From positions 2,108,001 to 2,172,000 of the forward strand of contig NZ_CP036401.1 in NCBI RefSeq assembly GCF_004322755.1: a stretch of 64,000 nt of DNA. Direction: 5' to 3'. The stretch comes from Pseudoduganella albidiflava. Its GTDB lineage: Bacteria; Pseudomonadota; Gammaproteobacteria; Burkholderiales; Burkholderiaceae_D. Of this stretch, positions 18,250-29,113 are shown piece after piece; position 1 is the stretch's first letter; the number at the start of each line of letters is the position of its first letter. The position numbers and the translations under genes are program-made. The notes under the pieces were generated by a model, which was given only the letters and a program-made list of their open reading frames with translations, was not told the DNA's origin and ran no database searches.

Positions 18250-19200
18250 ATGTTCAAGCGTGCCATCTTTACCGCGGCGGCCGTGCTGTGCGCCGCGTCG
18301 GCGCTGGCCGGCAACCCCCTCGTCAAGGATAAATTCACCGCCGACCCGGCCGTGCTGGTCGACGGCGGGCGGGCCTACGTGTACGCCGGCCGCGACGAAT
18401 CGCCGGACGACAAGGGCTACGTGATGAACGAATGGCTGGTGCTGTCGAGCTGCGACATGAAGACCTGGAAGGAGCACGGCACCGCGCTGCGCTACGACAC
18501 CTTCGCCTGGGCCAAGGATTCCGCCTGGGCCAGCGACATCGTCAAGCACGGCGGCAAGTACTGGTTCTTCGCCACGGTTACCGAGCGCGCCGCGAATGCC
18601 AAGGCGATCGGTGTGGCGGTGTCCGACAGCCCGACCGGCCCGTTCCGCGATGCCATCGGCAAGCCGCTGGTCACCAACGCGATGACGCTACAGACCGATA
18701 TCGGCTGGGACGACATCGATCCGACCGTCTTCGTCGACGACGACGGCACGCCGTATCTCTACTGGGGCAACCAGGTGCTGAAGTACGCGAAGCTGAAGAA
18801 GAACATGACCGAGCTCGATGGCCCGATCGTCACCGAGGGACTGCCGCAGTTCACCGAGGCACCGTACCTGCACAAGCGCCAGGGCATCTATTACCTGTCG
18901 TACTCGCGCGACTGGCCGGAGTACACCGTGTACGCGACCAGCGACAAGGCCACCGGCCCATGGCGCTACCGCGGCAAGATCATGGACGCCAACAAGAAGA
19001 CGAAGACGGTGCACCACGCCTTCGCGGAATTCAACGGCAAGTCGTACGTGGTGTACCACAACGCCGACCTGCCGAACGGCGGCGAGCACCGGCGCTCGGT
19101 GGCCGTGGAAGAGTTCCGCTACAACGCCGACGGCACCATCCCGTTCATCCCGCAGACCGCCGAGGGACCGGCCGCCAACCCTACCGCCAGCTGCAAGTAA
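18250..19200 (+). CDS. GH43 family exported glycosidase, tandem copy 2
   Basis: A 316-residue exported protein with a signal peptide (cleavage near 'ALAGN'). It is a close paralogue of the gene at 17101: 'KFTADPAVLVDGG', 'WDDIDPTVFVDDDG' and 'QFTEAPYLHKRQG' carry the three catalytic acids, and both end in the same 'IPFIPQT.EGP..NPTA.CK' tail. The start at MFKRAIF follows GGAGA. Its frame is open upstream through the repeat, but that part is not protein-like. Differences between copies cluster in loops, so they may differ in side-chain or linkage preference. Confidence 0.9.
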   Translation: MFKRAIFTAAAVLCAASALAGNPLVKDKFTADPAVLVDGGRAYVYAGRDESPDDKGYVMNEWLVLSSCDMKTWKEHGTALRYDTFAWAKDSAWASDIVKHGGKYWFFATVTERAANAKAIGVAVSDSPTGPFRDAIGKPLVTNAMTLQTDIGWDDIDPTVFVDDDGTPYLYWGNQVLKYAKLKKNMTELDGPIVTEGLPQFTEAPYLHKRQGIYYLSYSRDWPEYTVYATSDKATGPWRYRGKIMDANKKTKTVHHAFAEFNGKSYVVYHNADLPNGGEHRRSVAVEEFRYNADGTIPFIPQTAEGPAANPTASCK

Positions 19201-19306
19201 ACGCCCGGCCCGGTACCGACAGCCGTGCGTTGCAAAATGGCGGCTGGGCGGGTGCCCGGCGGTTTCCCGATGCCGGATTGAAACTCGGCAATGATATGAT
19301 GCGCCG

Positions 19307-20248
19307 ATGGATACACTCAATCCCAACTGGTTTTTGCGCGCGCGCCTGAAAACGCGCCAATTGCTGCTGCTGATCGCGCTCGACGAACAACGCAACATCC
19401 ACCGTGCCGCGGAAACGCTGCACATGACGCAGCCGGCGGCCTCGAAGCAGATCAAGGATCTGGAAGAGATGCTCGACGTGAAGCTGTTCGAGCGCCTGCC
19501 GCGCGGCATGGAGCCCACGCTGTTCGGCGAAACCATGATCCGCCATGCGCGCATGGCCCTGACCAGCCTGTCGCTGGCGCATGACGACGTGCTGGCGCTG
19601 AAATCGGGCCTGGTCGGCCAGGTGGAGATCGGCGTCATCATGACGCCGGCCATGTCGCTGCTGCCGCAGGCGATCGCCAAGGTCAAGCAGCAGGCGCCGC
19701 TGCTGCGCATCGGTGTGCACATGGAACCGTCCAACACGCTGGTCGCCATGCTGGAGCGTGGCACCCTGGACTTCATGATCGGCCGCATCCTGGAGCACGA
19801 TACCAACTCGCGGCTGTCGTACGAGGAGCTGACCGAGGAGCCGGCATGCGCCGTGGCGCGCAACGGACATCCGCTGGCCAGCGCGACCAACTTGACCCTG
19901 AAGGACATGGCAGGGCACCCGTGGGTGCTGCCGCCGCAGGGCAGCATCCTGCGCCACCGCGTGGACATGATGTTCCGCCGCGCCGGCCTGGAGCCGCCCG
20001 CCAATACCGTGGACACCACCGCGCTGCTGCTGATCACCGCGCTGCTCCAGCAAACCGACTCCCTGCACGTGATGCCGGTCGACGTGGCGCGCTACTACCA
20101 GTCGCTGAACGTGCTGACGATCCTGCCGATCGAATTGCCGTTCAAGATGGATGCGTTCGGCATCATCCGGCAGCAGGACCACCTGCTGTCGCCGGGCGCC
20201 AACCTGCTGCTCACCGCCGTGCGCAGCGCCGCGAAAGAGGTGTACTGA
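19307..20248 (+). CDS. LysR-family regulator of the arabinose island (GbpR-like)
   Basis: A 313-residue LysR-type transcription factor. The helix-turn-helix lies at about residues 17-60 ('RNIHRAAETLHMTQPAASKQ'), and the effector domain follows ('GLVGQVEIGVIMTP...'). The wording is close to GbpR, which controls sugar-binding-protein operons in other proteobacteria, so control of the preceding importer and glycosidases by arabinose or a related sugar is likely (inference). It is encoded on the same strand as the island. Its stop overlaps the next start by one base (TGATG). Confidence 0.88.
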   Translation: MDTLNPNWFLRARLKTRQLLLLIALDEQRNIHRAAETLHMTQPAASKQIKDLEEMLDVKLFERLPRGMEPTLFGETMIRHARMALTSLSLAHDDVLALKSGLVGQVEIGVIMTPAMSLLPQAIAKVKQQAPLLRIGVHMEPSNTLVAMLERGTLDFMIGRILEHDTNSRLSYEELTEEPACAVARNGHPLASATNLTLKDMAGHPWVLPPQGSILRHRVDMMFRRAGLEPPANTVDTTALLLITALLQQTDSLHVMPVDVARYYQSLNVLTILPIELPFKMDAFGIIRQQDHLLSPGANLLLTAVRSAAKEVY

Positions 20249-21543
20249 TGTCGTTCGTGTTCTCCAGCCTGAACCATCCGCAACGGGTGCCGCTTGCCGC
20301 GGAACTGCACTCGCGGCCGTTCCTGAAGCTGCGCGCGCCGGAGCGGGTGTCGCACATCGCCGTGTTCGGCCATGGCCGCAACAACAATGCGCAGGCCCAG
20401 CACGAGCTGCTGGCCGCGCTGTGCGCGCACTTCGGCGTGACTGCGCCGGCGCGCGACGGCGGCTTCTTCTACCACGACTTCGGCCGCTTCCGGCTCAAGT
20501 GGGAACTGCATTCCGAGTTCGCCACTTATACCTTCGCCGAGCGCACCGACGAGGCCGAGGATTTCGAGCGCATGCCGATCGGGCACGTGCCGCAGGAATG
20601 GCTGCTGTCGCTGAAGGGGCGCATCCTGGTCGCGGCCCACGTCATCCTGCGCAAGGGCGGCGCGTCGGAGCACGCTCCGGTGCAGGAACTGTTCGAGCAC
20701 GTGACGCTGGCCGCCAGCAACGTGATGCAGGGAGGGGAAGTATGCTCGGACTTCGCCATCCAGGCCGACGGCTTCTCGCGCTTCGTCGTCAACGACGTGC
20801 GCATGCGCGAGCAGCAGGCCGGGCGCCTGGTGCAGCGCGTGCTGGAAATCGAGACCTACCGGATGATGGCGCTGTATGGACTGCCGGCGGCGCAGCGCGC
20901 GGTGCCGGAACTGAATACCGTCGAAAAGGAGCTGGCCGAGGCGACCGAGTCGCTGCTGGCTTCCGACGGCACGACCGAACAGGCGCTGCTGCAGAAGATC
21001 ACGCACCTGGCCGCGCGCCTCGAAAAGCTGTCGCTCGATAACAGCTACCGCTTCGCGGCCTCGAAGGCTTACTTCAAGCTGGTGAACACGCGCATCGACG
21101 AGCTGCGCGAGACACGCATCGAAGGCGTGCCGACCGTCGCCGAATTCATGGAACGGCGGCTGGCGCCCGCGATGAGCACCTGCGAAGCCGTCGCCGCGCG
21201 GCAGGAAGCGCTGGCACGCCGTATCGCCAACAGCAACGACCTGCTGCGCACCCGCGTGGGCATCGTGCAGGAAACGCAGAACCGGGCGATCCTGCAATCG
21301 CTGAACGCCCGCGCCGCCCAGCAGCTGCGGCTGCAGCAGGCGGTGGAGGGGCTGTCGGTGGCGGCGATCTCGTACTACGTGGTCGGCCTGCTGGGCTATT
21401 CGATCAAGGGCGCCAAGGTGTTCGGCCTGGTGCCAAATGCCGACGCGCTGATCGGCATCGCCGTGCCGCTGGTCGCCGGCGGCGTCTGGCTCACGCTGCG
21501 CAACATGCACAAGCGGCTGCATCGCGGGCAGCATCACGCCTGA
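20248..21543 (+). CDS. DUF3422 family membrane-anchored protein
   Basis: A 431-residue protein of the DUF3422 family, whose role is unknown. The long N-terminal cytoplasmic part begins 'HPQRVPLAAELHSRPF'. A helical, coiled-coil-like middle (about residues 220-350) is followed by two C-terminal transmembrane segments ('ISYYVVGLLGYS' and 'LIGIAVPLVAGGVWLTL'). It starts inside the LysR stop codon, so it is co-translated with the regulator, although nothing in the sequence ties it to arabinose. Confidence 0.85.
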   Translation: MSFVFSSLNHPQRVPLAAELHSRPFLKLRAPERVSHIAVFGHGRNNNAQAQHELLAALCAHFGVTAPARDGGFFYHDFGRFRLKWELHSEFATYTFAERTDEAEDFERMPIGHVPQEWLLSLKGRILVAAHVILRKGGASEHAPVQELFEHVTLAASNVMQGGEVCSDFAIQADGFSRFVVNDVRMREQQAGRLVQRVLEIETYRMMALYGLPAAQRAVPELNTVEKELAEATESLLASDGTTEQALLQKITHLAARLEKLSLDNSYRFAASKAYFKLVNTRIDELRETRIEGVPTVAEFMERRLAPAMSTCEAVAARQEALARRIANSNDLLRTRVGIVQETQNRAILQSLNARAAQQLRLQQAVEGLSVAAISYYVVGLLGYSIKGAKVFGLVPNADALIGIAVPLVAGGVWLTLRNMHKRLHRGQHHA

Positions 21544-21690
21544 TTAAGCTCAACGTCTCCCGTATCCCTGCTGTCCAGGGCATTGGCAACCCTGGCTCCC
21601 TTAAAAAAGGCACTGTCCCCGGTGGAGGGTGTTGTTGGAAACCCACGCGGCTCTGCCATAATGTTGCGTCGATTGAACATTCGGGGTGCC

Positions 21691-22917
21691 ATGGAGCGTT
21701 GGACGATGCGGGTGGCGGTGCTGGGCCTGGCCGGGGTGCTGGCGGGGTGCGCGGCGGTGGCGGGGCCGCCTGCCGGAGAAGTGGCGGGGCTGCGCTTCAT
21801 CGGCGAGCAGCGCATGCCGTGGAAGATGGCGTTCCAGGGGACAACCGTGGGTGGCCTGTCCGGCGTGGACTACGATGCCGCGGCCGGCGAGTGGATCCTG
21901 GCCAGCGATGACCGCTCGGGTGCCGATCCGGCCCGTTACTACCGTGCCGCCGCACGCTTCACGGCCACCGCGTTCGATGCCGTCGCGCTGACGGGGGTGC
22001 GCCTGTTCCGCCAGGGCGATGGCACCACCTATCCGGGCGCGCGGCAGGGCGCGCAGGTGGGCGGCGTGGTACCCGATATCGAATCGGCCCGCGTCGACCC
22101 GCGCGACGGCACCATCTGGTACACCAGCGAGGGCGATGGCCGCATCGGCCTCGATCCGTTCGTGCGCCAGGCCGGCGCCGACGGCGCGCTGCGCGGTGAA
22201 ATGCCGCTGCCGGCGATGCTGCGCGAGTGGCCCGGCAAGGAGCGCGGTGTGCGCAACAACGCCAACCTGGAGGGGCTGTCGTTCGCGCCGGATGGCGCCA
22301 GCCTGTGGCTGGCGCTGGAAGCGCCGCTGGAGGAGGATGGCGAGCTGCCGACGCCGGAACGCGGCGCGCTGGCGCGCATCACGCACCTCGACCGCGGCGG
22401 GCGCGTGCTGGGCCAGTATGCCTATCCGCTCGACGCGATTCCCGCCCGGCCGGGCGAAGGCAAGTTCGCCGACAACGGCATCTCCGAGATCGTCGCCACC
22501 GGTCCGCACACGCTGCTGGTCCTGGAGCGCTCGGCCGTGCAGGGCGCGGACGGCCGCTATCGCAACCATATCCGCCTGTACGAGGCCGACCTGCGCGGCG
22601 CCAGCGACATCGCCGCCGTTCCCGCGCTGGCCGGTGCCGCCCTGGCAGCCAGAAACGCCAACGCCGATGGAGCCAAGGAGGCACCCGGCGGCGCGGCAAC
22701 GGGCGCGGCGGCCATCGCGCCGGCGGCCAAGCGCCTGGTACTGGACTTCAACACGCTGGGCCTGCCCGTGCTCGACAACCTGGAAGGGTTCGCATTCGGC
22801 CCGCGCCTGCCGAACGGCCACGCCACGCTGCTCTTCGTCAGCGACGACAATTTCAGCAAGAGCCAGGTGACCCAGCTGCTGCTGTTCGAAGTCCTGCCCG
22901 TGCGGCCGGGGCAATGA
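21691..22917 (+). CDS. Phytase-like (esterase-like activity) lipoprotein
   Basis: A 408-residue lipoprotein with lipobox L-A-G-C near residue 22. The body matches the 'esterase-like activity of phytase' beta-propeller family: 'GLSGVDYDAAAGEWILASDDRS', 'DIESARVDPRDGTIWYTSEGD', 'NANLEGLSF' and a final 'LDNLEGFAFGPRLPNGHATLLFVSDDNF'. Acidic residues in these repeats would bind metal and phosphate. The true substrate is unknown. ATG 21691 is used; ATG 21706 and 21661 are alternatives. A possible promoter (TTGGAA, 16-base spacer, CATAAT ending near 21661) lies just upstream. Confidence 0.82.
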   Translation: MERWTMRVAVLGLAGVLAGCAAVAGPPAGEVAGLRFIGEQRMPWKMAFQGTTVGGLSGVDYDAAAGEWILASDDRSGADPARYYRAAARFTATAFDAVALTGVRLFRQGDGTTYPGARQGAQVGGVVPDIESARVDPRDGTIWYTSEGDGRIGLDPFVRQAGADGALRGEMPLPAMLREWPGKERGVRNNANLEGLSFAPDGASLWLALEAPLEEDGELPTPERGALARITHLDRGGRVLGQYAYPLDAIPARPGEGKFADNGISEIVATGPHTLLVLERSAVQGADGRYRNHIRLYEADLRGASDIAAVPALAGAALAARNANADGAKEAPGGAATGAAAIAPAAKRLVLDFNTLGLPVLDNLEGFAFGPRLPNGHATLLFVSDDNFSKSQVTQLLLFEVLPVRPGQ

Positions 22918-23016
22918 TCCGCAAACCACTGACCGCGAGCCGTGCTCGGTACTTTCGTGAAGTTGGGTAAGCTTCGTGACGAGCCTCAGCCGCGGGCGGC
23001 GCCTGCAAGCACCAAC

Positions 23017-24564
<1,548 letters not shown>

Positions 24565-24576
24565 CCGCCGGTACCG

Positions 24577-24978
24577 TCAGGACGCCGGCCCGGCCGCGTC
24601 GCCGGCACCCATCGCCACGAAGGTTTCCAGCAGCACCTTGGCACGGAATGGCTTGAGGATCACGCGGCGCACATCCCGGCCGCGCAGGGCTTCGACGAAC
24701 CGTGCGTCCGCCTCCACGGCCAGGACGGCGATCGGCATCGCCGCGTCGCTGGCGGTGCGCCCCTCGCGCACGTCGTCGAGCAGCGTGAGGTCGAGCGTGC
24801 CGCCGCTGTCGATGGCGATCACCGCGCCGGAATAGCGCCGTTCACGCAGCAGGCGCTGCGCCTGCGGCAGGCTGGCCGCCTCGTCGATCGACTCCATGCC
24901 CAGCGAGCGCGCGGTCAGCGAAACGGTGCGGCGCAGCATGTCCGCCGGTTCCACCAGCAGCATGCGGCGTTCAGGCAT
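24577..24978 (-). CDS. Receiver-domain protein, atypical
   Basis: A 133-residue single-domain protein resembling a response-regulator receiver. Strand 1 reads 'MLLVEPAD', the likely phospho-acceptor Asp is in 'VIAIDSGG', and the conserved Lys is in 'VILKPFRAK'. The acidic pair is reduced to one Glu plus Asp in altered spacing, so phosphorylation is not certain. The start is placed at MPERRM, which overlaps the GAF gene stop by 8 bases; the two form an operon. No output domain is present. Confidence 0.75.
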   Translation of the reverse strand: MPERRMLLVEPADMLRRTVSLTARSLGMESIDEAASLPQAQRLLRERRYSGAVIAIDSGGTLDLTLLDDVREGRTASDAAMPIAVLAVEADARFVEALRGRDVRRVILKPFRAKVLLETFVAMGAGDAAGPAS

Positions 24979-25516
24979 CGGTGGCCTCGCGCCCCTTGTC
25001 ATCGTCATTGCCCTCGTCCTCGCCGCCATCCTCGCCGATCAGCTGCTGCACCACCAGGTGGCGCAGCGTGGACAGGATGGCCAGCTCCATGCCGTCGAGC
25101 CGGCGCGGCCGGGTATCGATCACGCACAGGCTGCCCATCGCATAGCCGGACGGCAGCACCAGCGGCGCGCCGGCATAGAAGCGGATGTGCGGCGGGCCGG
25201 TTACCAGCGGATTGTCGGCGAAGCGCGGGTCTTCCAGCGCGTCCTCGATCACCATGATCTCGCTCTTCAGGATGGTATGCCCGCAAAACGAGATGTCGCG
25301 GCTGGTCTGGCAGGTGGTGCCCATGCCGATCGCCGCCTTGAACCACTGGCGGTCGTCGTCGAGCAGCGTGATCAGGGCGATCGGCGCGTCGAATTCCTGG
25401 GCGGCGAATTCGACGATGCGGTCGAAGCGCTGCTCGGGCGGCGTGTCGAGCATCAGCAGGGCATACAGGGCGGCGATACGGGCCGCTTCGTTGGCGGGTT
25501 TGGGTGGCGCGAGCAT
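24971..25516 (-). CDS. GAF-domain sensor protein
   Basis: A 181-residue protein consisting of a single GAF domain of the kind often fused to diguanylate cyclases and kinases ('NEAARIAALYALLMLDTPPEQRFDRI' opening, then 'ITLLDDDRQWFKAAIG', 'DISFCGHTIL' and 'IRFYAGAPL'). The C-terminus is very acidic. Here it stands alone and is coupled by an 8-base overlap to the receiver gene, so it may sense a small ligand and act through it. ATG 25516 is the only sensible start; an A8 tract lies just upstream on the + strand. Confidence 0.83.
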   Translation of the reverse strand: MLAPPKPANEAARIAALYALLMLDTPPEQRFDRIVEFAAQEFDAPIALITLLDDDRQWFKAAIGMGTTCQTSRDISFCGHTILKSEIMVIEDALEDPRFADNPLVTGPPHIRFYAGAPLVLPSGYAMGSLCVIDTRPRRLDGMELAILSTLRHLVVQQLIGEDGGEDEGNDDDKGREATDA

Positions 25517-25652
25517 GATGGGCAAAAAAAATTCGCTGTGAAACGGGCGTTTCCACTCTACCATGCCGCCATCGGCGCTTACACTTTTTTGCTCCCGTTC
25601 GCATTGGATTTCTGGCAAGATGCGCCGCAGAGAAACTTTGCGGAGGCGATGC

Positions 25653-28052
25653 ATGGCTGGAGGACGCAGGGGCCGCTGGGTCCGGCGCATCGGGTGGGGT
25701 GTCCTCGCCCTGGTGTTCGTCGTGGTGATGACAGCATGGTTCTTCCTGCGCGGCAGCCTCGCCCAGCTCGACGGCAAGCGCACCGCGCCCGGGCTGCATG
25801 GCAACGTGACCGTGCACCGCGACAGGCTGGGCATCCCGTCGATCGCCGGCGCCGACCGGCTCGACGTTTCCTATGCCACCGGCTTCGTGCATGCGCAGGA
25901 CCGCTTCTTCCAGATGGACCTGCTGCGCCGCGTGGCGGCCGGCGAGCTGGCCGAACTGTTCGGCCCCAAGGCGCTGCCCACCGACCGCGAGCACCGGCTG
26001 CACCGGTTCCGTGCCCGCGCCGCGCAGGCCTATGCCCACCTCACGCCAGCCGACCGGCAACTGATCGAACGCTACGCGGCAGGCGTCAACGACGGCCTGC
26101 AGGCGCTGGGCACGCGGCCGTTCGAATACGGCCTGCTGGGGCAGGCGCCGCGCGCCTGGTCCGCCCACGACACGCTGCTGGTGATCTGGGCCATGTACCT
26201 CGACCTGCAGGGCGCCACGGCGCGGCGCGAAGTGTCGCGCGGCTGGATGCGCGAGCACGGCACGCCCGAACAGCTGGCATTCCTGCTGCCGCCGGCCTCG
26301 CGCTGGGATGCGCCGCTCGACGCCGGCGACATCGCGTTCGCGCCGGCGCCGGTACCGGCCACGCCGCCTTCGTGGTGGGGCCAGACCGGGCCGCGCGATG
26401 CGCTGCTGCTCACGTCCGCCGAAACGCTCGATGCGCCGGACAGCAATGTCGGTAGTAACAACTGGGCCGTGGCCGGCAGCCGCAGCGTGACCGGCGGCGC
26501 CATCGTCGCCGACGACATGCACCTGGGGATCAAGCTGCCCAACACCTGGTACCGCGCGCTCTTGCAAGTCCCCGACAGCAACGGCACCACGCGCCGCATC
26601 GTCGGCGTCACGCTGCCTGGCACGCCGTTCGTGGTGGCCGGCAGCAACGGCCACGTGGCCTGGGGCTTCACCAACGCTTATGGCGACTTCCTGGACCTGG
26701 TGCCGGCCACCGCCGATCCGGCGCGGCCCGGGCAGGTGCGGCTGGGCGGCAAGTGGGAAGCGCCCGTGGTGCACCGCGAAACGATCCTCGTGAAAGGCGC
26801 GCCGTCCGAGACGCTGGCGGTGCGTGACACCTCGCGCGGGCCGCTGTTCGACGCCGCCGGCCGCACTTACGCGCTGCACTGGATCGCCCACGAGAGCACG
26901 CTGCTCAATGTCGGCCTGCGGCGCATGGAAACCGCGACCACGCTCGACGAGGCGCTGGCGGTGGCCAACGCATCGGGCATGCCGGCGCAGAATTTCGTGG
27001 CCGGCGATGCGGCCGGCAATATCGGCTGGACCATCGCCGGCCCGCTGCCGCGCCGCGCGCAACCCGCGGCCGATGCCACCTTCCCGCTGGCCGACGGCGG
27101 CGCGGGCTGGCAGGGCTGGCTGCAGCCCGGCGAGTACCCGCGCATCGTCAATCCCGCGTCGGCGCAACTGGTGACCGCGAACAGCCGCCAGCTGGCCGGT
27201 CCCGGCGCCGGGCTGCTGGGCGACGGCGGCTTCGACCTGGGCGCCCGCACGCGCCAGGCGCGCGACGCGCTGGCGGCACTGGGCCCGAAGGTAGACGAGA
27301 AGGCCGTGTACGGCGTGATGCTGGACGACCGGGCGCTGTTCCAGGCGCCCTGGCGCGAGCGCGCGCTGGCGCTGCTGGACGATGCCGCCATCAAGGCCGA
27401 CCCGAAACGGGCCGAGGCGGCGCGCCTGCTGCGCTCGGGCTGGACGGGGCGCGCCAGCGTGGATGCCAGCGGCTACCGGATCGCGCGCGGCTTCATGTGG
27501 AACCTGTATGAATTGCTGTACGGCGGCGCCAACAGGCAGATGGCCGGTTGGGGCGGCAATGCCGCGCTGGCCGGCAAGCGCTGGCCCGACGTCATCGCAC
27601 GCCTGCTCGACGAGCAGCCGGCCGCATGGCTGCCGCGGCAGTACGCCAGCTGGCGCGACCTGCAGCTGGCGGCGCTGGACCGCACCATCGGCGACCTGGC
27701 GGCGGACGGCAAGCCGCTGGCCGCCGCCACGTGGGGCGCCTTCAACACGGCCGCGATCGCGCACCCGATCGCCGGCGCCGTGCCGGCGCTGCGCAAATGG
27801 CTGAGCGTGCCGGCCGACCAGCAGGCGGGCGATGCCAACATGCCGCGCGTGGCCGGGCCCACGTTCGGCCAGTCGGAGCGGTTCACCGTTTCGCCGGGCA
27901 AGGAGGAGGGCGGCATCTTCAACATGCCGGGCGGGCAGAGCGGCCATCCGCTGTCGCCGTATTTCCTGGCCGGCCACGCCGACTGGGTGCAGGGCCGCGC
28001 CACGCCGCTGCTGCCGGGGCCGGTGGAGCACACGTTAGCTTTCTCGCCGTGA
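25653..28052 (+). CDS. Penicillin acylase family (Ntn-hydrolase) protein
   Basis: A 799-residue member of the penicillin G acylase / acyl-homoserine-lactone acylase family. An N-terminal membrane segment at about residues 15-35 serves as signal anchor. The alpha chain contains 'YATGFVHAQDRFFQMDLLRR'. The autocatalytic Ser that becomes the beta-chain N-terminus is in 'VGSNNWAV' (Ser268); 'LPGTPFVVAGSNGHVAWGFTN' follows. It would work in the periplasm on amide bonds, with quorum-sensing AHLs or other acyl amides as candidates; the substrate cannot be read from sequence. GGAGG before ATG 25653 decides the start. Divergent from the GAF gene. Confidence 0.92.
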   Translation: MAGGRRGRWVRRIGWGVLALVFVVVMTAWFFLRGSLAQLDGKRTAPGLHGNVTVHRDRLGIPSIAGADRLDVSYATGFVHAQDRFFQMDLLRRVAAGELAELFGPKALPTDREHRLHRFRARAAQAYAHLTPADRQLIERYAAGVNDGLQALGTRPFEYGLLGQAPRAWSAHDTLLVIWAMYLDLQGATARREVSRGWMREHGTPEQLAFLLPPASRWDAPLDAGDIAFAPAPVPATPPSWWGQTGPRDALLLTSAETLDAPDSNVGSNNWAVAGSRSVTGGAIVADDMHLGIKLPNTWYRALLQVPDSNGTTRRIVGVTLPGTPFVVAGSNGHVAWGFTNAYGDFLDLVPATADPARPGQVRLGGKWEAPVVHRETILVKGAPSETLAVRDTSRGPLFDAAGRTYALHWIAHESTLLNVGLRRMETATTLDEALAVANASGMPAQNFVAGDAAGNIGWTIAGPLPRRAQPAADATFPLADGGAGWQGWLQPGEYPRIVNPASAQLVTANSRQLAGPGAGLLGDGGFDLGARTRQARDALAALGPKVDEKAVYGVMLDDRALFQAPWRERALALLDDAAIKADPKRAEAARLLRSGWTGRASVDASGYRIARGFMWNLYELLYGGANRQMAGWGGNAALAGKRWPDVIARLLDEQPAAWLPRQYASWRDLQLAALDRTIGDLAADGKPLAAATWGAFNTAAIAHPIAGAVPALRKWLSVPADQQAGDANMPRVAGPTFGQSERFTVSPGKEEGGIFNMPGGQSGHPLSPYFLAGHADWVQGRATPLLPGPVEHTLAFSP

Positions 28053-28110
28053 TACGGCGGTTTATTCGGTGCATAATGTGGCAGCGCAATTAACACCGAA
28101 GAGGGCGTGC

Positions 28111-29067
28111 ATGATCAACGATTTCGCTGCGGCGGCGCAGGCCACGATGGCCTACCTGCGCCGCCGGCTGGGCTTGCAGTTGTGGATGGTGACACGGACC
28201 GAGGGAGACGACTGGATCGTTCTATATACCGACGAGGCTGCGGAGGAGGCCGGCACTGCCGGTGCCCGGTACGGCATCGAGCCGGGCCGCACGTTCCCCT
28301 GGACCGATACTTTCTGTTCGCGCATGGTGCTGGGCCACGGCCCGGGCATCGCGCCATCGACGCGCGAGGTGCCGGCCTATGCGCACGCGCCGCTGGCGGC
28401 GCAGATGCCGGCCGGCGCGTACGTCGGCGTGCCGCTCCGGCGGGCCGACGGCTCGCTGTTCGGCACCCTGTGCGGATTCGATCCGCAGCCGCAGCCGGAC
28501 ACGATCGGCAAGGAAATCGACACGGTGACCTTGATGGGCGAGTTGCTGAGCAAGATCCTCGCCAGCGAGCTCGAGGCCGGCACCGCCGAGCGCCACGCCG
28601 ACCGCGCCGATGCGGATACCACGCGCGATCCGCTGACGGGCCTGATCAACCGCCGCGGCTGGGACTTGCTGGTGCAGCGCGAGGAAGAACGCTGCAGCCG
28701 CTATGGCCACTCGGCCTGCGTGGTCTCGCTCGACCTCGACGACGTACGGTTCATCAACGATACGCAGGGCAGGGCCGCCGGCGATGCCTTGCTGGTCCGC
28801 ACCGCGCAGGCGCTGGAAAGCGTGACGCGCGGCACCGACACGGTGGCCCGGCTGGGCGGCGATGAATTCGCCATGCTGATGGTCGAATGCGATTACTTCG
28901 ATGCGCAGGCGCTGCTGCTGCGGGTGCAGGAAGCGCTGGCCGCGGCCGACGTGCGGGCCGCGCTGGGCATGGCCTTGCGCAAGCCGGGCTACGACCTGGA
29001 AGAAACGTTCGCGATGGCCGATGCGGAAATGAGCCGTGCCAAGCGCAGCCGGAAGGTGCTGAACTGA
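28111..29067 (+). CDS. GAF-GGDEF diguanylate cyclase
   Basis: A 318-residue cytoplasmic protein. The N-terminal GAF domain (about residues 5-150) is followed by a GGDEF domain (about 165-318). The active-site motif 'LGGDEFAML' is intact, Asp/Asn metal and base contacts are present ('SLDLDDVRFIND'), and an inhibitory I-site R-G-T-D lies five residues before GGDEF. It should therefore make cyclic di-GMP with product feedback. Start ATG 28111 is preceded by GAGG. No EAL domain. Confidence 0.9.
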   Translation: MINDFAAAAQATMAYLRRRLGLQLWMVTRTEGDDWIVLYTDEAAEEAGTAGARYGIEPGRTFPWTDTFCSRMVLGHGPGIAPSTREVPAYAHAPLAAQMPAGAYVGVPLRRADGSLFGTLCGFDPQPQPDTIGKEIDTVTLMGELLSKILASELEAGTAERHADRADADTTRDPLTGLINRRGWDLLVQREEERCSRYGHSACVVSLDLDDVRFINDTQGRAAGDALLVRTAQALESVTRGTDTVARLGGDEFAMLMVECDYFDAQALLLRVQEALAAADVRAALGMALRKPGYDLEETFAMADAEMSRAKRSRKVLN

Positions 29068-29113
29068 GCATTGGGGCTCCAGGCGTTCTCGCAGGCCCTT
29101 GGCCGTTTTATCT

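Noticed and set aside
21544..21690. Possible small RNA or repeat between DUF3422 and the phytase-like gene
   Set aside because: Some short inverted words are present but no stable hairpin with a T-run and no match to the repeat families.
24577..25029. Longer start for the receiver gene at 25029
   Set aside because: The extra residues are Arg/Thr/Met-rich and overlap the GAF coding region; the start at 24978 gives the usual receiver opening.
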